Shown one piece after another: positions 1 to 7,615 of a stretch of 36,308 nucleotides of DNA (positions are counted from its first letter, which is position 1; every line of letters begins with the position of its first letter). A program made the position numbers and the translations under genes. The stretch is from Humidesulfovibrio sp. Its GTDB lineage: Bacteria; Desulfobacterota; Desulfovibrionia; Desulfovibrionales; Desulfovibrionaceae. The stretch covers positions 1 to 36,308 of the forward strand of contig NZ_JAVHLD010000031.1 in NCBI RefSeq assembly GCF_031082295.1, written 5' to 3'. Under the pieces are notes generated by a model. It searched no databases. It saw only the letters and a list, made by a program, of their open reading frames with translations, and was not told the origin of the DNA.

Positions 1-139
1 GAAGAGACCGCGCAGCCCGTCCGCTTTGGGAGTCGGGATGTTCGGTGTATATGGCTACAGAATTGTAGATGTGCCTGCGTTTGTGTTGATTGTCGCTGTA
101 GGTGAGTGGTCAACATGCCTGAATTGCAAACTTAAATTG

Positions 140-155
140 TGGCGCTGTTCTTGCT
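140..155 (+). promoter_or_regulatory. Candidate sigma-54 (-24/-12) promoter
   Basis: The sequence TGGCGCT, four bases, then TTGCT fits the sigma-54 consensus TGGCACG-N4-TTGCW, with TGGC at 140-143 and TTGC at 151-154, exactly 11 bases apart. A start site about 12 bases after the GC at 153-154 would fall near 165, leaving a leader of about 15 bases that holds the GGAGG at 172-176 and the ATG at 181. The match and spacing are visible; use by RpoN is inference. If correct, an enhancer-binding activator would control the downstream gene. Confidence 0.6.
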
Positions 156-180
156 CTCCCTATGCAAAGACGGAGGTGCG

Positions 181-1131
181 ATGGACACGGTTCAGACGCG
201 TTACGGCATGATCCCGGTGGCGGGCTGCCTGGAGTGGCACGGCAACGGCTCGCTCAAGTCCTGCGCTCCCGCGGGTCCGGCCTTGCTGCGGACTCCCCTG
301 GGCGAGCTGCCGGTTCAGCACAGCACCGACGACCTGCGCAGGCGCACGGTGCAGGCCCTGTACTTCCACGAGGACGGCACCCTCAAGCACCTGCCGCTGG
401 AGGAATCCACCGAAATAATGACCCCCGTCGGGCCGTTGCGGGCGGAGCTGGTGACCTTTCACGAGAATGGGGCGCTGGCGCGCGTGTTTCCGCTCAACGG
501 CAAGCTCTCGGGCTACTGGACCCAGGAGGACGAGGGCCGCCTGGCCGGGCCGGTGACGCTCCCCACGCCGCTCGGGCCGCTCACGGCGAAGGTGCTGGGG
601 GTGAGCTTCTACCCGGAGGGCGCGTTGCACAGCCTGACCCTCTGGCCCGGCGAAGTCCTGGACGTGCAGACTCCGGCGGGCACCATCGCCACGCGCATCG
701 GGATCAGCTTCCGGCCCGACGGCACCCTGCGCAGCGTGGAGCCCGCCAGGCCGCAACCCGTGGCCACGCCCGTGGGCATTGTGCAGGCCTTCGACCTGGA
801 CGCTTGCGGCATCCACGGGGACGCGAACTCCCTGGCCTTCGCGCCGGACGGGTCGGTCTGCGGCGTGGCCACGAGCCTGACACAGCTGATAGCCGTTGGC
901 AGGGACGGCGGCGAGCGCCGGTTCAAGCCCGGCAACCGCGAGAGCCTCTGCGGCGACGCCGAGCGCGAGCCCGTGCCCATGTGGCTTGGTTTCACGCCGG
1001 AGGCCGTAGCGTACAGGTCCGCGCCGGAGGCCGAGCCTGTCGTGCTGCCCACGGCCGGGCACACCTTCCGCACCAGCCCGCACCTGGAGCAGTTCGCCAA
1101 TCCTTTCGGGAAGATGAGTTGCTCGGTCTAG
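181..1131 (+). CDS. Repeat protein of unknown function (MORN/YwqK-like repeats)
   Basis: A 316-residue protein that I cannot assign to a pathway. It is built from about six degenerate repeats of roughly 40 residues. Each has an aromatic-rich strand followed by an EDGTL or PDGTL turn, as in FHEDGTLKHL, FHENGALARV, FYPEGALHSL, FRPDGTLRSV and FAPDGSVCGV, and most have a TPLGPL or TPVGPL segment about 20 residues later. This resembles the MORN_2/YwqK type of repeat, suggesting a beta-rich repetitive fold. There is no signal peptide or membrane segment. The ATG at 181 is chosen because GGAGG lies 4 bases upstream; an upstream in-frame codon at 139 has no ribosome binding site and would overlap the candidate sigma-54 promoter. 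The gene stands alone and converges on the TauE-like gene with 9 bases between the stops. Function unknown. Confidence 0.75.
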   Translation: MDTVQTRYGMIPVAGCLEWHGNGSLKSCAPAGPALLRTPLGELPVQHSTDDLRRRTVQALYFHEDGTLKHLPLEESTEIMTPVGPLRAELVTFHENGALARVFPLNGKLSGYWTQEDEGRLAGPVTLPTPLGPLTAKVLGVSFYPEGALHSLTLWPGEVLDVQTPAGTIATRIGISFRPDGTLRSVEPARPQPVATPVGIVQAFDLDACGIHGDANSLAFAPDGSVCGVATSLTQLIAVGRDGGERRFKPGNRESLCGDAEREPVPMWLGFTPEAVAYRSAPEAEPVVLPTAGHTFRTSPHLEQFANPFGKMSCSV

Positions 1132-1140
1132 GCGCCTGGG

Positions 1141-1953
1141 CTAGAACATGCCGTAGAGCATCCTGCTGGCCATGACGATGAGCAGGCAGGCGAAGATCTT
1201 CTTGAGCTTGCCCACGGGCAGGCTGTGCGCCAGCTTTGCCCCCAGCGGCGCGGTGAGCACGCTGGCGGCCACGATGCCGATGAACGCGGGCACGTAGACG
1301 AAACCCAGGTATCCGGCCGACAGGCCGGGCAGGGCGACTCCTTGCCCGCCGAGGATGAAGCCGGCGCTGGCGGCCAGGGCGATGGGCAGCCCCACCGCCG
1401 CCGCGGTGCCGATGCATGAGTGCATGGCGACGTTGCACCAGGTCAGGAAGGGCACGGTCATGGTGCCGCCGCCGATGCCCACCAGCGCGGACACGCTGCC
1501 GATGACGCTGCCCGCCCCGAACATGCCGAGGCCGCCCGGCACCTCGCGCGTGGCCTTGGGCTTGATGTTCAGGAGCATCTGCGCCGCCACGTAGTACAGA
1601 AACACCACGAAGAAGCCGCTCAGGAAGCGGGTGGACAGAAGCGCCGCCAGCTTGGAGCCCAGGAACGAGCCGATGAGGATGCCCGGGGTGATGGCCTTGA
1701 ACACGGGCCAGAGCACGGCCCCGCGCTTGTGGTGCGAGCGCAGCGACGACACGGACGTGAACACGATGGTGGCCATGGACGTGCCCAGGGCCAGGTGCTG
1801 GATGTAGTCGCCCGGCAGGGCTTGCGCGTGGAAGGCGATGTTCAGGATGGGCACGATGACCAGCCCGCCGCCGATGCCGAGCAGTCCGGCCAGGGCTCCG
1901 GCAAAGGCGCCGGTGCCGATGTAGAGAAGCCATGCGGTAAGCGCTGCGTCCAT
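1141..1953 (-). CDS. TauE/SafE family membrane transporter
   Basis: A 270-residue integral membrane protein of the TauE/SafE (former DUF81) family, known for export of sulfite, sulfoacetate or related organic anions across the inner membrane. The N terminus carries the typical glycine-rich repeat GALAGLLGIGGGLVIVPIL, and a second copy (ALVGIGGGTMTVPFL) lies in the second half, matching the family's inverted duplication. About eight hydrophobic segments can be seen. The ATG at 1953 follows GGAGG by 9 bases; longer in-frame extensions run into the asnB region and have no support. It is divergent from the glycan cluster and convergent with the repeat-protein gene. In a sulfate reducer a sulfur-oxyanion substrate is plausible, but the sequence does not fix it. 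Confidence 0.88.
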   Translation of the reverse strand: MDAALTAWLLYIGTGAFAGALAGLLGIGGGLVIVPILNIAFHAQALPGDYIQHLALGTSMATIVFTSVSSLRSHHKRGAVLWPVFKAITPGILIGSFLGSKLAALLSTRFLSGFFVVFLYYVAAQMLLNIKPKATREVPGGLGMFGAGSVIGSVSALVGIGGGTMTVPFLTWCNVAMHSCIGTAAAVGLPIALAASAGFILGGQGVALPGLSAGYLGFVYVPAFIGIVAASVLTAPLGAKLAHSLPVGKLKKIFACLLIVMASRMLYGMF

Positions 1954-2079
1954 GGGGGTGGACCTCCGGGGGGGATTGGTGCGACCGGGCCTGTCTACCC
2001 CCGGCGCGCACGGCTGTAAAGGCGGATAGGCTCGCGCGCATTGCCAGCCCAGGCGCGACCTGCTAGGGGTTTGCGCATC

Positions 2080-4095
2080 ATGTGCGGCATTTCCGGCATC
2101 CTCGACGCCACTGGCGCGCTCACCCCGGCGGAACTGTCCGGCGCGGCGGCGCGCATGGCCGACCAGCAGGTCCATCGCGGCCCGGACGACTCCGGCCTGT
2201 GGGCCGACCCGGCCGGGCATCTGGCGTGCTCCCACCGCCGCCTGTCCATCCTCGACCTCTCGCCCCAGGGCCACCAGCCCATGGTCAGCCACTGCGGCCG
2301 CTTCGTCTTGTGCTACAACGGCGAGGTCTACAACCACGCCGACCTGCGCGTCCAGATCGAGGCCGCGCGGGCCTACTCCGGCCGTCCTGCCATCGCCTGG
2401 CGCGGGCACTCGGACTCCGAGATCCTGCTGGAGGCCCTGGCCCTGTGGGGCCCGGAGGAAGGGCTGAAGCGCGCGGCGGGCATGTTCGCCCTGGCCCTGT
2501 GGGACACCCGCGAGCGCACCCTGACCCTGGCCCGCGACCGCCTGGGCGAGAAGCCCCTGCACTACGCGTTCAGCCAGGGGCGGCTGCTCTTCGCCTCGGA
2601 GCTGCCGGGCCTCACCGCCGCGCCGGGCTTCACCTCGCGCGTGGACCGCGCGGCCCTGGCCCTGTACCTGCGGCTGTCCTGCGTGCCCGCCCCGCACTGC
2701 ATTCTCCAGGGCGTGCGCAAGCTCCCGGCCGGACACCTCCTGACCGCGCGCGTCGCCGACCTCTCCGGGGGCGACCTGCCCGCGCCCAGGGCCTGGTGGT
2801 CGCTCACCGAAACCATGGAATCCGGGCTGGCCAAGCCTTTCGCAGGCACCGAGGCCGAGGCCCAGGACATCCTGCTGGGCCTGCTGCGCCAGAGCGTTCG
2901 CGGCCAGATGGTGGCCGACGTGCCGCTGGGCGCGCTGCTGTCCGGCGGGATCGACTCCTCCCTCGTGGCCGCGCTCATGTCCCAGCAGGCGGCCTCAAGC
3001 GGCGGGGAGCAGGTGCGCACCTTCACCATCGGCTACACCGACGCGGCCTACGACGAGTCGGCCCAGGCCGAGGCCGTGGCCCGGCACCTGGGCTGTCGGC
3101 ACACCACCCTGGTGGCGCGGCCGGAAGATGCCCTGGCCCTGGTGCCGAAGCTCATGCGGATTGCCGGCGAGCCCTTTGCCGACGCCTCGCTTTTGCCCAC
3201 GCGGCTGGTGGCCGAGCTGACGCGCGGGCATGTGACCGTGTGCCTGTCCGGCGACGGCGGGGACGAACTTTTCGCCGGGTACAACCGCCACGTCCACGCC
3301 CCGAGGCTCTGGGCGCGACTGGCCGGGCTGCCCGTTGGCCTGCGCGGCGTGGCGGCCGGGCTTCTGCAATCGGTGTCGCCCCGCAGCTGGGACAGGGTCT
3401 TCGCGGCGCTGTCGCCCCTGTTGCCGAAGCTGGGGCAGCAGCGCCTGCCGGGAGAGAAGCTGCACAAGCTGGCCCAGGCCCTGCCCGCGCGGGTTCCCCC
3501 GGCCTACTACGCGGCCCTCGTCTCGGCCTGGCCCGACCCGGGCCTGCTGGTGCCCGGCGTGAGCGAGGCCCCCTGGGCCCTGCGCCAGCCCGCGGGCTGG
3601 CCCTCCGCGCGGCTGTGCCCCCAGGGCTCCACAGCCTGGATGCAGTACCTGGACGCGGCCTGGTACCTGCCAGGCGACATCCTGACCAAGGTCGACCGGG
3701 CCGCCATGAGCGTGGGCCTGGAGTCGCGCGCGCCCTACCTGGACCACCGGGTGGCCGAGTTCGCCTGGAGCCTGCCCGAATCCATGCGGGTGCGGGGCGG
3801 GCAGGGCAAGCAGCTCCTGCGCGGGCTCTTGTCGCGATACCTGCCGCCGGAGCTGTGGGAGCGACCCAAGATGGGCTTTGGCGTGCCGCTGGGAGACTGG
3901 CTGCGCGGGGAGCTCAAGGACTGGGCGCAGGCGCTCATCGATCCCGCGCGGCTGCGGCGCGAGGGGCATCTGGAGCCTGGGCCGGTGCAAAAGGCCTGGA
4001 CCGAGCACCAGTCCGGCCGCTTCAATCGCCAATATCGGCTCTGGCCCGTTCTGATGTTTCAATCCTGGCTGGAAACCGCCGGGATTTCAGGGTAG
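2080..4095 (+). CDS. asnB: Asparagine synthase-like glutamine amidotransferase
   Basis: A 671-residue class II glutamine amidotransferase of the AsnB type. It would take ammonia from glutamine and pass it to an acyl-adenylate on a second substrate. The N-terminal domain starts MCGISGI, so Cys2 becomes the nucleophile after Met removal; this fixes the start at the ATG at 2080. The synthetase domain has the PP-loop SGGIDSS at residues 288-294 and the later KVDRAAM and LESRAPYLDH blocks. The protein is longer than standard AsnB (about 550-630). It heads the glycan gene cluster, with 9 bases to the next gene. Paralogues of this kind are common in polysaccharide clusters, where they may amidate a uronic acid or other carboxylate, so the substrate could be a sugar rather than aspartate. 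That last step is inference. Confidence 0.88.
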   Translation: MCGISGILDATGALTPAELSGAAARMADQQVHRGPDDSGLWADPAGHLACSHRRLSILDLSPQGHQPMVSHCGRFVLCYNGEVYNHADLRVQIEAARAYSGRPAIAWRGHSDSEILLEALALWGPEEGLKRAAGMFALALWDTRERTLTLARDRLGEKPLHYAFSQGRLLFASELPGLTAAPGFTSRVDRAALALYLRLSCVPAPHCILQGVRKLPAGHLLTARVADLSGGDLPAPRAWWSLTETMESGLAKPFAGTEAEAQDILLGLLRQSVRGQMVADVPLGALLSGGIDSSLVAALMSQQAASSGGEQVRTFTIGYTDAAYDESAQAEAVARHLGCRHTTLVARPEDALALVPKLMRIAGEPFADASLLPTRLVAELTRGHVTVCLSGDGGDELFAGYNRHVHAPRLWARLAGLPVGLRGVAAGLLQSVSPRSWDRVFAALSPLLPKLGQQRLPGEKLHKLAQALPARVPPAYYAALVSAWPDPGLLVPGVSEAPWALRQPAGWPSARLCPQGSTAWMQYLDAAWYLPGDILTKVDRAAMSVGLESRAPYLDHRVAEFAWSLPESMRVRGGQGKQLLRGLLSRYLPPELWERPKMGFGVPLGDWLRGELKDWAQALIDPARLRREGHLEPGPVQKAWTEHQSGRFNRQYRLWPVLMFQSWLETAGISG

Positions 4096-4104
4096 AAGGC
4101 CTCC

Positions 4105-5454
4105 ATGCGCATCGTCATCGTCGCCGGATACGCCCCGTCCCTCGTGAACTTTCGCGGGCCGCTCCTGCGCGCCCTGGTGGCGCGCGGCCACAAGGTCATG
4201 GCCCTGGCCCCGCCCGAGGAACCCGGCTCGCCCGATACGTCCATCTCCCTGCGGGCCATGGGCGTGGAGCTCATCCGCTTCCCCATGCGGCGCGGCGGGG
4301 TGGACCCGCGCCAGGATCTGCGCACGCTTTTGGCTCTGCGCCGGGAATTCCAGCTGCTTCAGCCGGACCTGATCCTGGCCTACACCATCAAGCCGGTGAT
4401 CTACGGCTCGCTTGCGGCCCGGTGGGCCTTTCGCGGGACCGGGAATACGCCTGTGGTGGCCTCGCTCATCACGGGCCTGGGTTATGCCTTCGGCGGGCTG
4501 GAGATGGAAGCCGATTCGGCTGGCGATAACCCGGCTGGCGACGCCAAGTCCTGCTCCTTCGCGCAGAAATGGTCCGGGCGGCGGCTCTTGTCAGAGCTGG
4601 TGGTGCGCCTGTACCGCAAGGCCCTGGAACACAACCGCGTGGTCATCTTTCAGAATCCCGACGACCGCGACCTCTTCGCCAGCCTGGGCATAACCGGCCA
4701 GGGCCAGCGCGTGGCCGTGGTTGCCGGGTCCGGCGTGGACCTGGAGCATTTCGCCCCGGCCGCGCCCGTGTTGGCCCACCCCCACACCGGCGCGCCGATC
4801 TTCCTGTGTGTGGCCCGGCTGCTCTGGTCCAAGGGCGTGGGCGTGTTCGTGGAGGCCTGCCGCCTGCTCAAGCAGCGCCACCCCCACGCCATCTGCCGCC
4901 TGGTCGGCCCGCTCGACCCCGGCCCGGACGGCGTGCCCGCCGAGATGGTGCGCTGCTGGCGAGAGGAGCGCGTGGTGGAGGTGCTCGACCCGGTGCAGGA
5001 CGTGCGCCCGCATCTGGCCGAGGCCAGCGTCTTCGTGCTGCCGACCTTCTACCGCGAGGGCACCCCGCGCTCCATCCTGGAGGCGCTCAGCATGGCCCGT
5101 CCGGTGATCACCACGGACATGCCCGGCTGCCGCCAGACCGTCGAGGAGGGCGTCACCGGCTATCTCGTGCCGCCTTTCGAACCCGGCGCGCTCATGCGGG
5201 CCATGGCCCGGTTCGTCGAGCAGCCGGAGCTCATCGCCCCGATGGGCGCTGCGGGCCGACGCCTGGCCGAGGAAAAGTTCGACGCCGACATCGTGGTGCG
5301 GGACATGCTCCTGGCCATGGGCCTGGCAGAGCCTCCGGGCGCGCAGGCGCATGGGCCGACTGGCCTTGACGACGCTCAAGTCAATGTTGAGGACAACCTC
5401 GAGGACAACGCTGAAGGGGTCGCTCCAGGTCAAGAACCCGGGGCGGGCCGGTGA
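4105..5454 (+). CDS. GT4 family glycosyltransferase, PglA-like
   Basis: A 449-residue retaining glycosyltransferase with the GT-B fold (family GT4). The N-terminal half has AYTIKPVIYGSLAARW, a block typical of enzymes such as PglA and CapM that act on undecaprenyl-linked sugars. The C-terminal half has the family EX7E motif at E318 and E326. Next to the PglC-like gene, the likely role is adding the second sugar to undecaprenyl-diphospho-bacillosamine at the cytoplasmic face of the membrane. The stop overlaps the GTG of the next gene (GTGA), which implies translational coupling. Two low-complexity insertions stand out: a 15-bp direct duplication near 4517-4541 (AGDNP-AGDAK), and an acidic tail with a 12-bp duplication at 5389-5412 (EDNLEDNAE), making the protein longer than the usual 370-400 residues. 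Acceptor and donor sugars are not determined. Confidence 0.85.
   Translation: MRIVIVAGYAPSLVNFRGPLLRALVARGHKVMALAPPEEPGSPDTSISLRAMGVELIRFPMRRGGVDPRQDLRTLLALRREFQLLQPDLILAYTIKPVIYGSLAARWAFRGTGNTPVVASLITGLGYAFGGLEMEADSAGDNPAGDAKSCSFAQKWSGRRLLSELVVRLYRKALEHNRVVIFQNPDDRDLFASLGITGQGQRVAVVAGSGVDLEHFAPAAPVLAHPHTGAPIFLCVARLLWSKGVGVFVEACRLLKQRHPHAICRLVGPLDPGPDGVPAEMVRCWREERVVEVLDPVQDVRPHLAEASVFVLPTFYREGTPRSILEALSMARPVITTDMPGCRQTVEEGVTGYLVPPFEPGALMRAMARFVEQPELIAPMGAAGRRLAEEKFDADIVVRDMLLAMGLAEPPGAQAHGPTGLDDAQVNVEDNLEDNAEGVAPGQEPGAGR
4517..4541 (+). repeat. Short in-frame direct duplication in the GT4 gene
   Basis: CGGCTGGCGA occurs at 4517-4526 and again at 4532-4541, a period of 15 bases. It encodes the low-complexity stretch AGDNPAGDAK inside the N-terminal domain. 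Because the period is a multiple of three, the frame is kept. Confidence 0.7.
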
Positions 5455-6071
5455 CGGCCAAACGCCTGCTGGACCTGGCCCTGGTGCTGCCGGGGCTGGC
5501 GATCTTCGCGCCGGTGCTGTTGGCCGTGGCCCTGGCCGTGCGCCTCAAGCTCGGCCCCGGCGTGCTCTTTCGCCAGGAGCGCCCCGGCTTGCACGGCAAG
5601 CCCTTCCACATCCTGAAATTCCGTACCATGCTTCCCGGCAGCGCCCCGGACGCCCAGCGCCTGACGGACTTCGGGCGGTTCTTGCGCAGCACCTCCCTGG
5701 ACGAATTGCCGGAGCTCCTGAACGTGCTCGCGGGCGACATGAGCCTGGTCGGCCCAAGGCCGCTCTTGATGCAGTACCTGCCGCGCTACTCGAAAGAGCA
5801 GGCGCGCCGCCACGAGGTGCCGCCGGGCATCACCGGCTGGGCGCAGATCAACGGCCGCAACGCCCTCACCTGGGAGGAGAAGTTCGCCCTGGACGTGTGG
5901 TACGTGGACAACCGCTCGCTGTGGCTGGACCTGGTGATCCTGTGGCGCACGGTGCGCGCCGTGCTGCGGCGGGAAGGCGTCAGCGCCGCTGGCGAGGCGA
6001 CGATGCCAGAATTCATGGGCTCTCTTCCCGAGGCGGGACGCCCGGAGCCTGGCGAGGTTCCCCACAAATGA
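5451..6071 (+). CDS. pglC: Monotopic phosphoglycosyl transferase, PglC-like
   Basis: A 206-residue bacterial sugar transferase. It would move a phospho-sugar from a UDP-sugar to undecaprenyl phosphate, the first membrane step of the glycan pathway. A single hydrophobic segment (about residues 6-28) is the re-entrant membrane helix. FRQERPGLHG, KFRTM, SLDELPEL and MSLVGPRPLL follow in family order; the catalytic Asp-Glu dyad is D84-E85. The later block PGITGWAQINGRNALTW and the tail GVSAAGEATMPEFMGS closely resemble Campylobacter PglC (GVSKEGH-TTEKFNG in that protein, from memory), which supports UDP-N,N'-diacetylbacillosamine as substrate. The length matches PglC (about 200), not the long WbaP type. 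Starts with GTG overlapping the preceding stop. Confidence 0.88.
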   Translation: MTAKRLLDLALVLPGLAIFAPVLLAVALAVRLKLGPGVLFRQERPGLHGKPFHILKFRTMLPGSAPDAQRLTDFGRFLRSTSLDELPELLNVLAGDMSLVGPRPLLMQYLPRYSKEQARRHEVPPGITGWAQINGRNALTWEEKFALDVWYVDNRSLWLDLVILWRTVRAVLRREGVSAAGEATMPEFMGSLPEAGRPEPGEVPHK

Positions 6072-6163
6072 GGCGAAGCCTCCGATTGAACATCGGGGGC
6101 GCTTCTGTTACCCCTGCGGCAGCCAACAAGCCGCCACGGTCTGAGCGGTGAAAGGAACATCCG

Positions 6164-7354
6164 ATGTCTGAAAAGCCTCCTGTCCGCGCCAAAGAAAATT
6201 TCCTCGTCTTCGGCTCGCCCGCGTTGGAACAGGCCGAGATCGACGAGGTGGTGGCCTGCCTGAAAAGCCGCTGGATCGGCACCGGCCCGCGCACGGCCAG
6301 GTTCGAGCGCGACTTTGCCGAGTACAAGGGCGTGGAGTCCGCCGCGGCCCTGCATTCCTGCACTGCGGCCCTGCACCTGGCGCTCGTTGCCCTGAGCCTG
6401 AAGCCCGGCGACGAGGTCATCACCACGCCGCTGACCTTCTGCGCCACGGTGAACGCCATCCTGCACGCCGGGGGCACCCCGGTGCTGGCCGATGTCGACC
6501 CCGCGACCATGAACATCGACCCGGCCAAGGTGCGCGAGATGATCACCCCGCGCACCCGCGCGCTACTGCCCGTGCACTTCGCCGGGCGCCCCTGCGACAT
6601 GGACGCGCTTTCGGCCCTCGCCGCGGAGCACAACCTCGCCGTCATCGAGGACTGCGCCCACGCCATCGAGACCACCTACCACGGCCGCAAGGCCGGAACC
6701 CTGGGCGACTTCGGCTGCTTCAGCTTCTACGTCACCAAGAACATCATCACCGGCGAGGGCGGCATGGTCATCGCCAAGCGGCCCGAGGACCTCGCCCGCA
6801 TCAAGGTGCTGGGCCTGCACGGCATGAGCGCCGACGCCTGGAACCGCTTCGGCGACGAGGGCTACAAGCACTACCTCGTGGTCGAGGCCGGGTTCAAATA
6901 CAACATGATGGACCTGCAGGCGGCGCTGGGCATCCACCAGTTGCCGAGGGTCGGCGCCTACCACGCCCGCCGCGAGCAGGTCTGGGCAGCCTACGACGCG
7001 GCCTTCGCCACGCTGCCGGAAGGCAAGCGGCTGGGACTGCCGTCTCCCCAGGAGCCGGACACCCTGCACGCCCGGCACCTGTATTCCGTCATGGTGGACC
7101 ATGAGCAGTGCGGCATCACCCGCGACGCCTTCCTTACGGCCATGACCAAACAGGGCATCGGCGTGGGCGTGCACTACCTGTCCCTGCCGGAACATCCCTA
7201 TTACCAGGAGCGGCTGGGCTGGCGGGCCGAGGACTACCCCCACGCCATGCGCCTGGGCCGGCAGACCGTGAGCCTGCCCATCTCGGCGCGGCTCACCGAC
7301 GCCGATGTGGCCGACGTCATCACCGCCGTCAGGCGCGTACTTGGCGTGGAGTAG
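6164..7354 (+). CDS. DegT/DnrJ/EryC1/StrS aminotransferase (second copy in cluster)
   Basis: A 396-residue PLP-dependent sugar aminotransferase (fold type I). It would transfer an amino group, normally from glutamate, to a keto-sugar nucleotide. The PLP lysine is K192 in FYVTKNIITGEGG; the upstream IEDCAHAIE supplies the pyridine-binding Asp. The GEGGM context after the lysine is like ArnB-type enzymes and differs from the PglE-like enzyme at 8260, so the two are not recent duplicates. AAAGGA about 7 bases before the ATG at 6164 supports the start. There is a gap of 92 bases after pglC and a hairpin-rich element of about 260 bases before pglD, so this gene may be a separate transcription unit. 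Its substrate is unclear: it could make a second amino sugar from the PglF product or act on an unrelated keto-sugar. Confidence 0.87.
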   Translation: MSEKPPVRAKENFLVFGSPALEQAEIDEVVACLKSRWIGTGPRTARFERDFAEYKGVESAAALHSCTAALHLALVALSLKPGDEVITTPLTFCATVNAILHAGGTPVLADVDPATMNIDPAKVREMITPRTRALLPVHFAGRPCDMDALSALAAEHNLAVIEDCAHAIETTYHGRKAGTLGDFGCFSFYVTKNIITGEGGMVIAKRPEDLARIKVLGLHGMSADAWNRFGDEGYKHYLVVEAGFKYNMMDLQAALGIHQLPRVGAYHARREQVWAAYDAAFATLPEGKRLGLPSPQEPDTLHARHLYSVMVDHEQCGITRDAFLTAMTKQGIGVGVHYLSLPEHPYYQERLGWRAEDYPHAMRLGRQTVSLPISARLTDADVADVITAVRRVLGVE

Positions 7355-7365
7355 AATGTTGGAAT

Positions 7366-7499
7366 CGGGGCGCTGCCCCGAACCCCGCCGGGGGAAATGA
7401 TTTCCCCCGGACCCCCTCATTTGCTCGCCGCGCTTTCTGTGGCGGGGACCGCCGCAGAAAGCGCGGCGAGCAAATGAGGGGGTCCAGAGGGCCTCAGGC
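7366..7499. repeat. Hairpin-array intergenic element with 31-bp perfect inverted repeat
   Basis: Most of the gap between two glycan genes is taken up by consecutive palindromes. The first is a 6-bp stem at 7366-7380 (CGGGGC, loop GCT, GCCCCG). The second is a perfect 10-bp stem at 7388-7410 (CCGGGGGAAA, loop TGA, TTTCCCCCGG). The third has a perfect 31-bp arm at 7409-7439 that pairs with 7455-7485, and its apparent loop also folds: one T/G mismatch, then 5 more pairs (7441-7445 with 7449-7453) around GGA. A fourth short stem lies at about 7487-7499 (GGGCCT/AGGCCC type). There is no coding capacity. The organisation suggests a REP/BIME-like or non-autonomous mobile repeat; no transposase is nearby. 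Whether it recurs in the genome cannot be seen here. Confidence 0.8.
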
Positions 7500-7615
7500 C
7501 CTTTGGCCGCCGGAGGCTGCCCGATTCCCCAGGGCTTGCCAGTCGTTGACGCAAACGCCGCCAGGGCGGTACAGAACAGGAAACAACACGCGGCGGACAT
7601 CCGCCAGGGGCCAGC

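Noticed and set aside
160-1083. Long minus-strand frame opposite the orphan repeat protein
   Set aside because: Composition is Arg/Gly/His-rich with no motif, and the plus-strand frame has a ribosome binding site, a candidate promoter and internal repeats.
2041-2079. TTGCCA and TAGGGG as a promoter just before asnB
   Set aside because: The spacing is right but the -10 match is poor and it lies too close to the start codon to leave a leader; not strong enough to list.
2082-4529. 815-codon plus-strand frame overlapping asnB and the GT4 gene
   Set aside because: Arg/Pro/Gly-rich shadow of asnB in another frame; asnB shows intact catalytic motifs.
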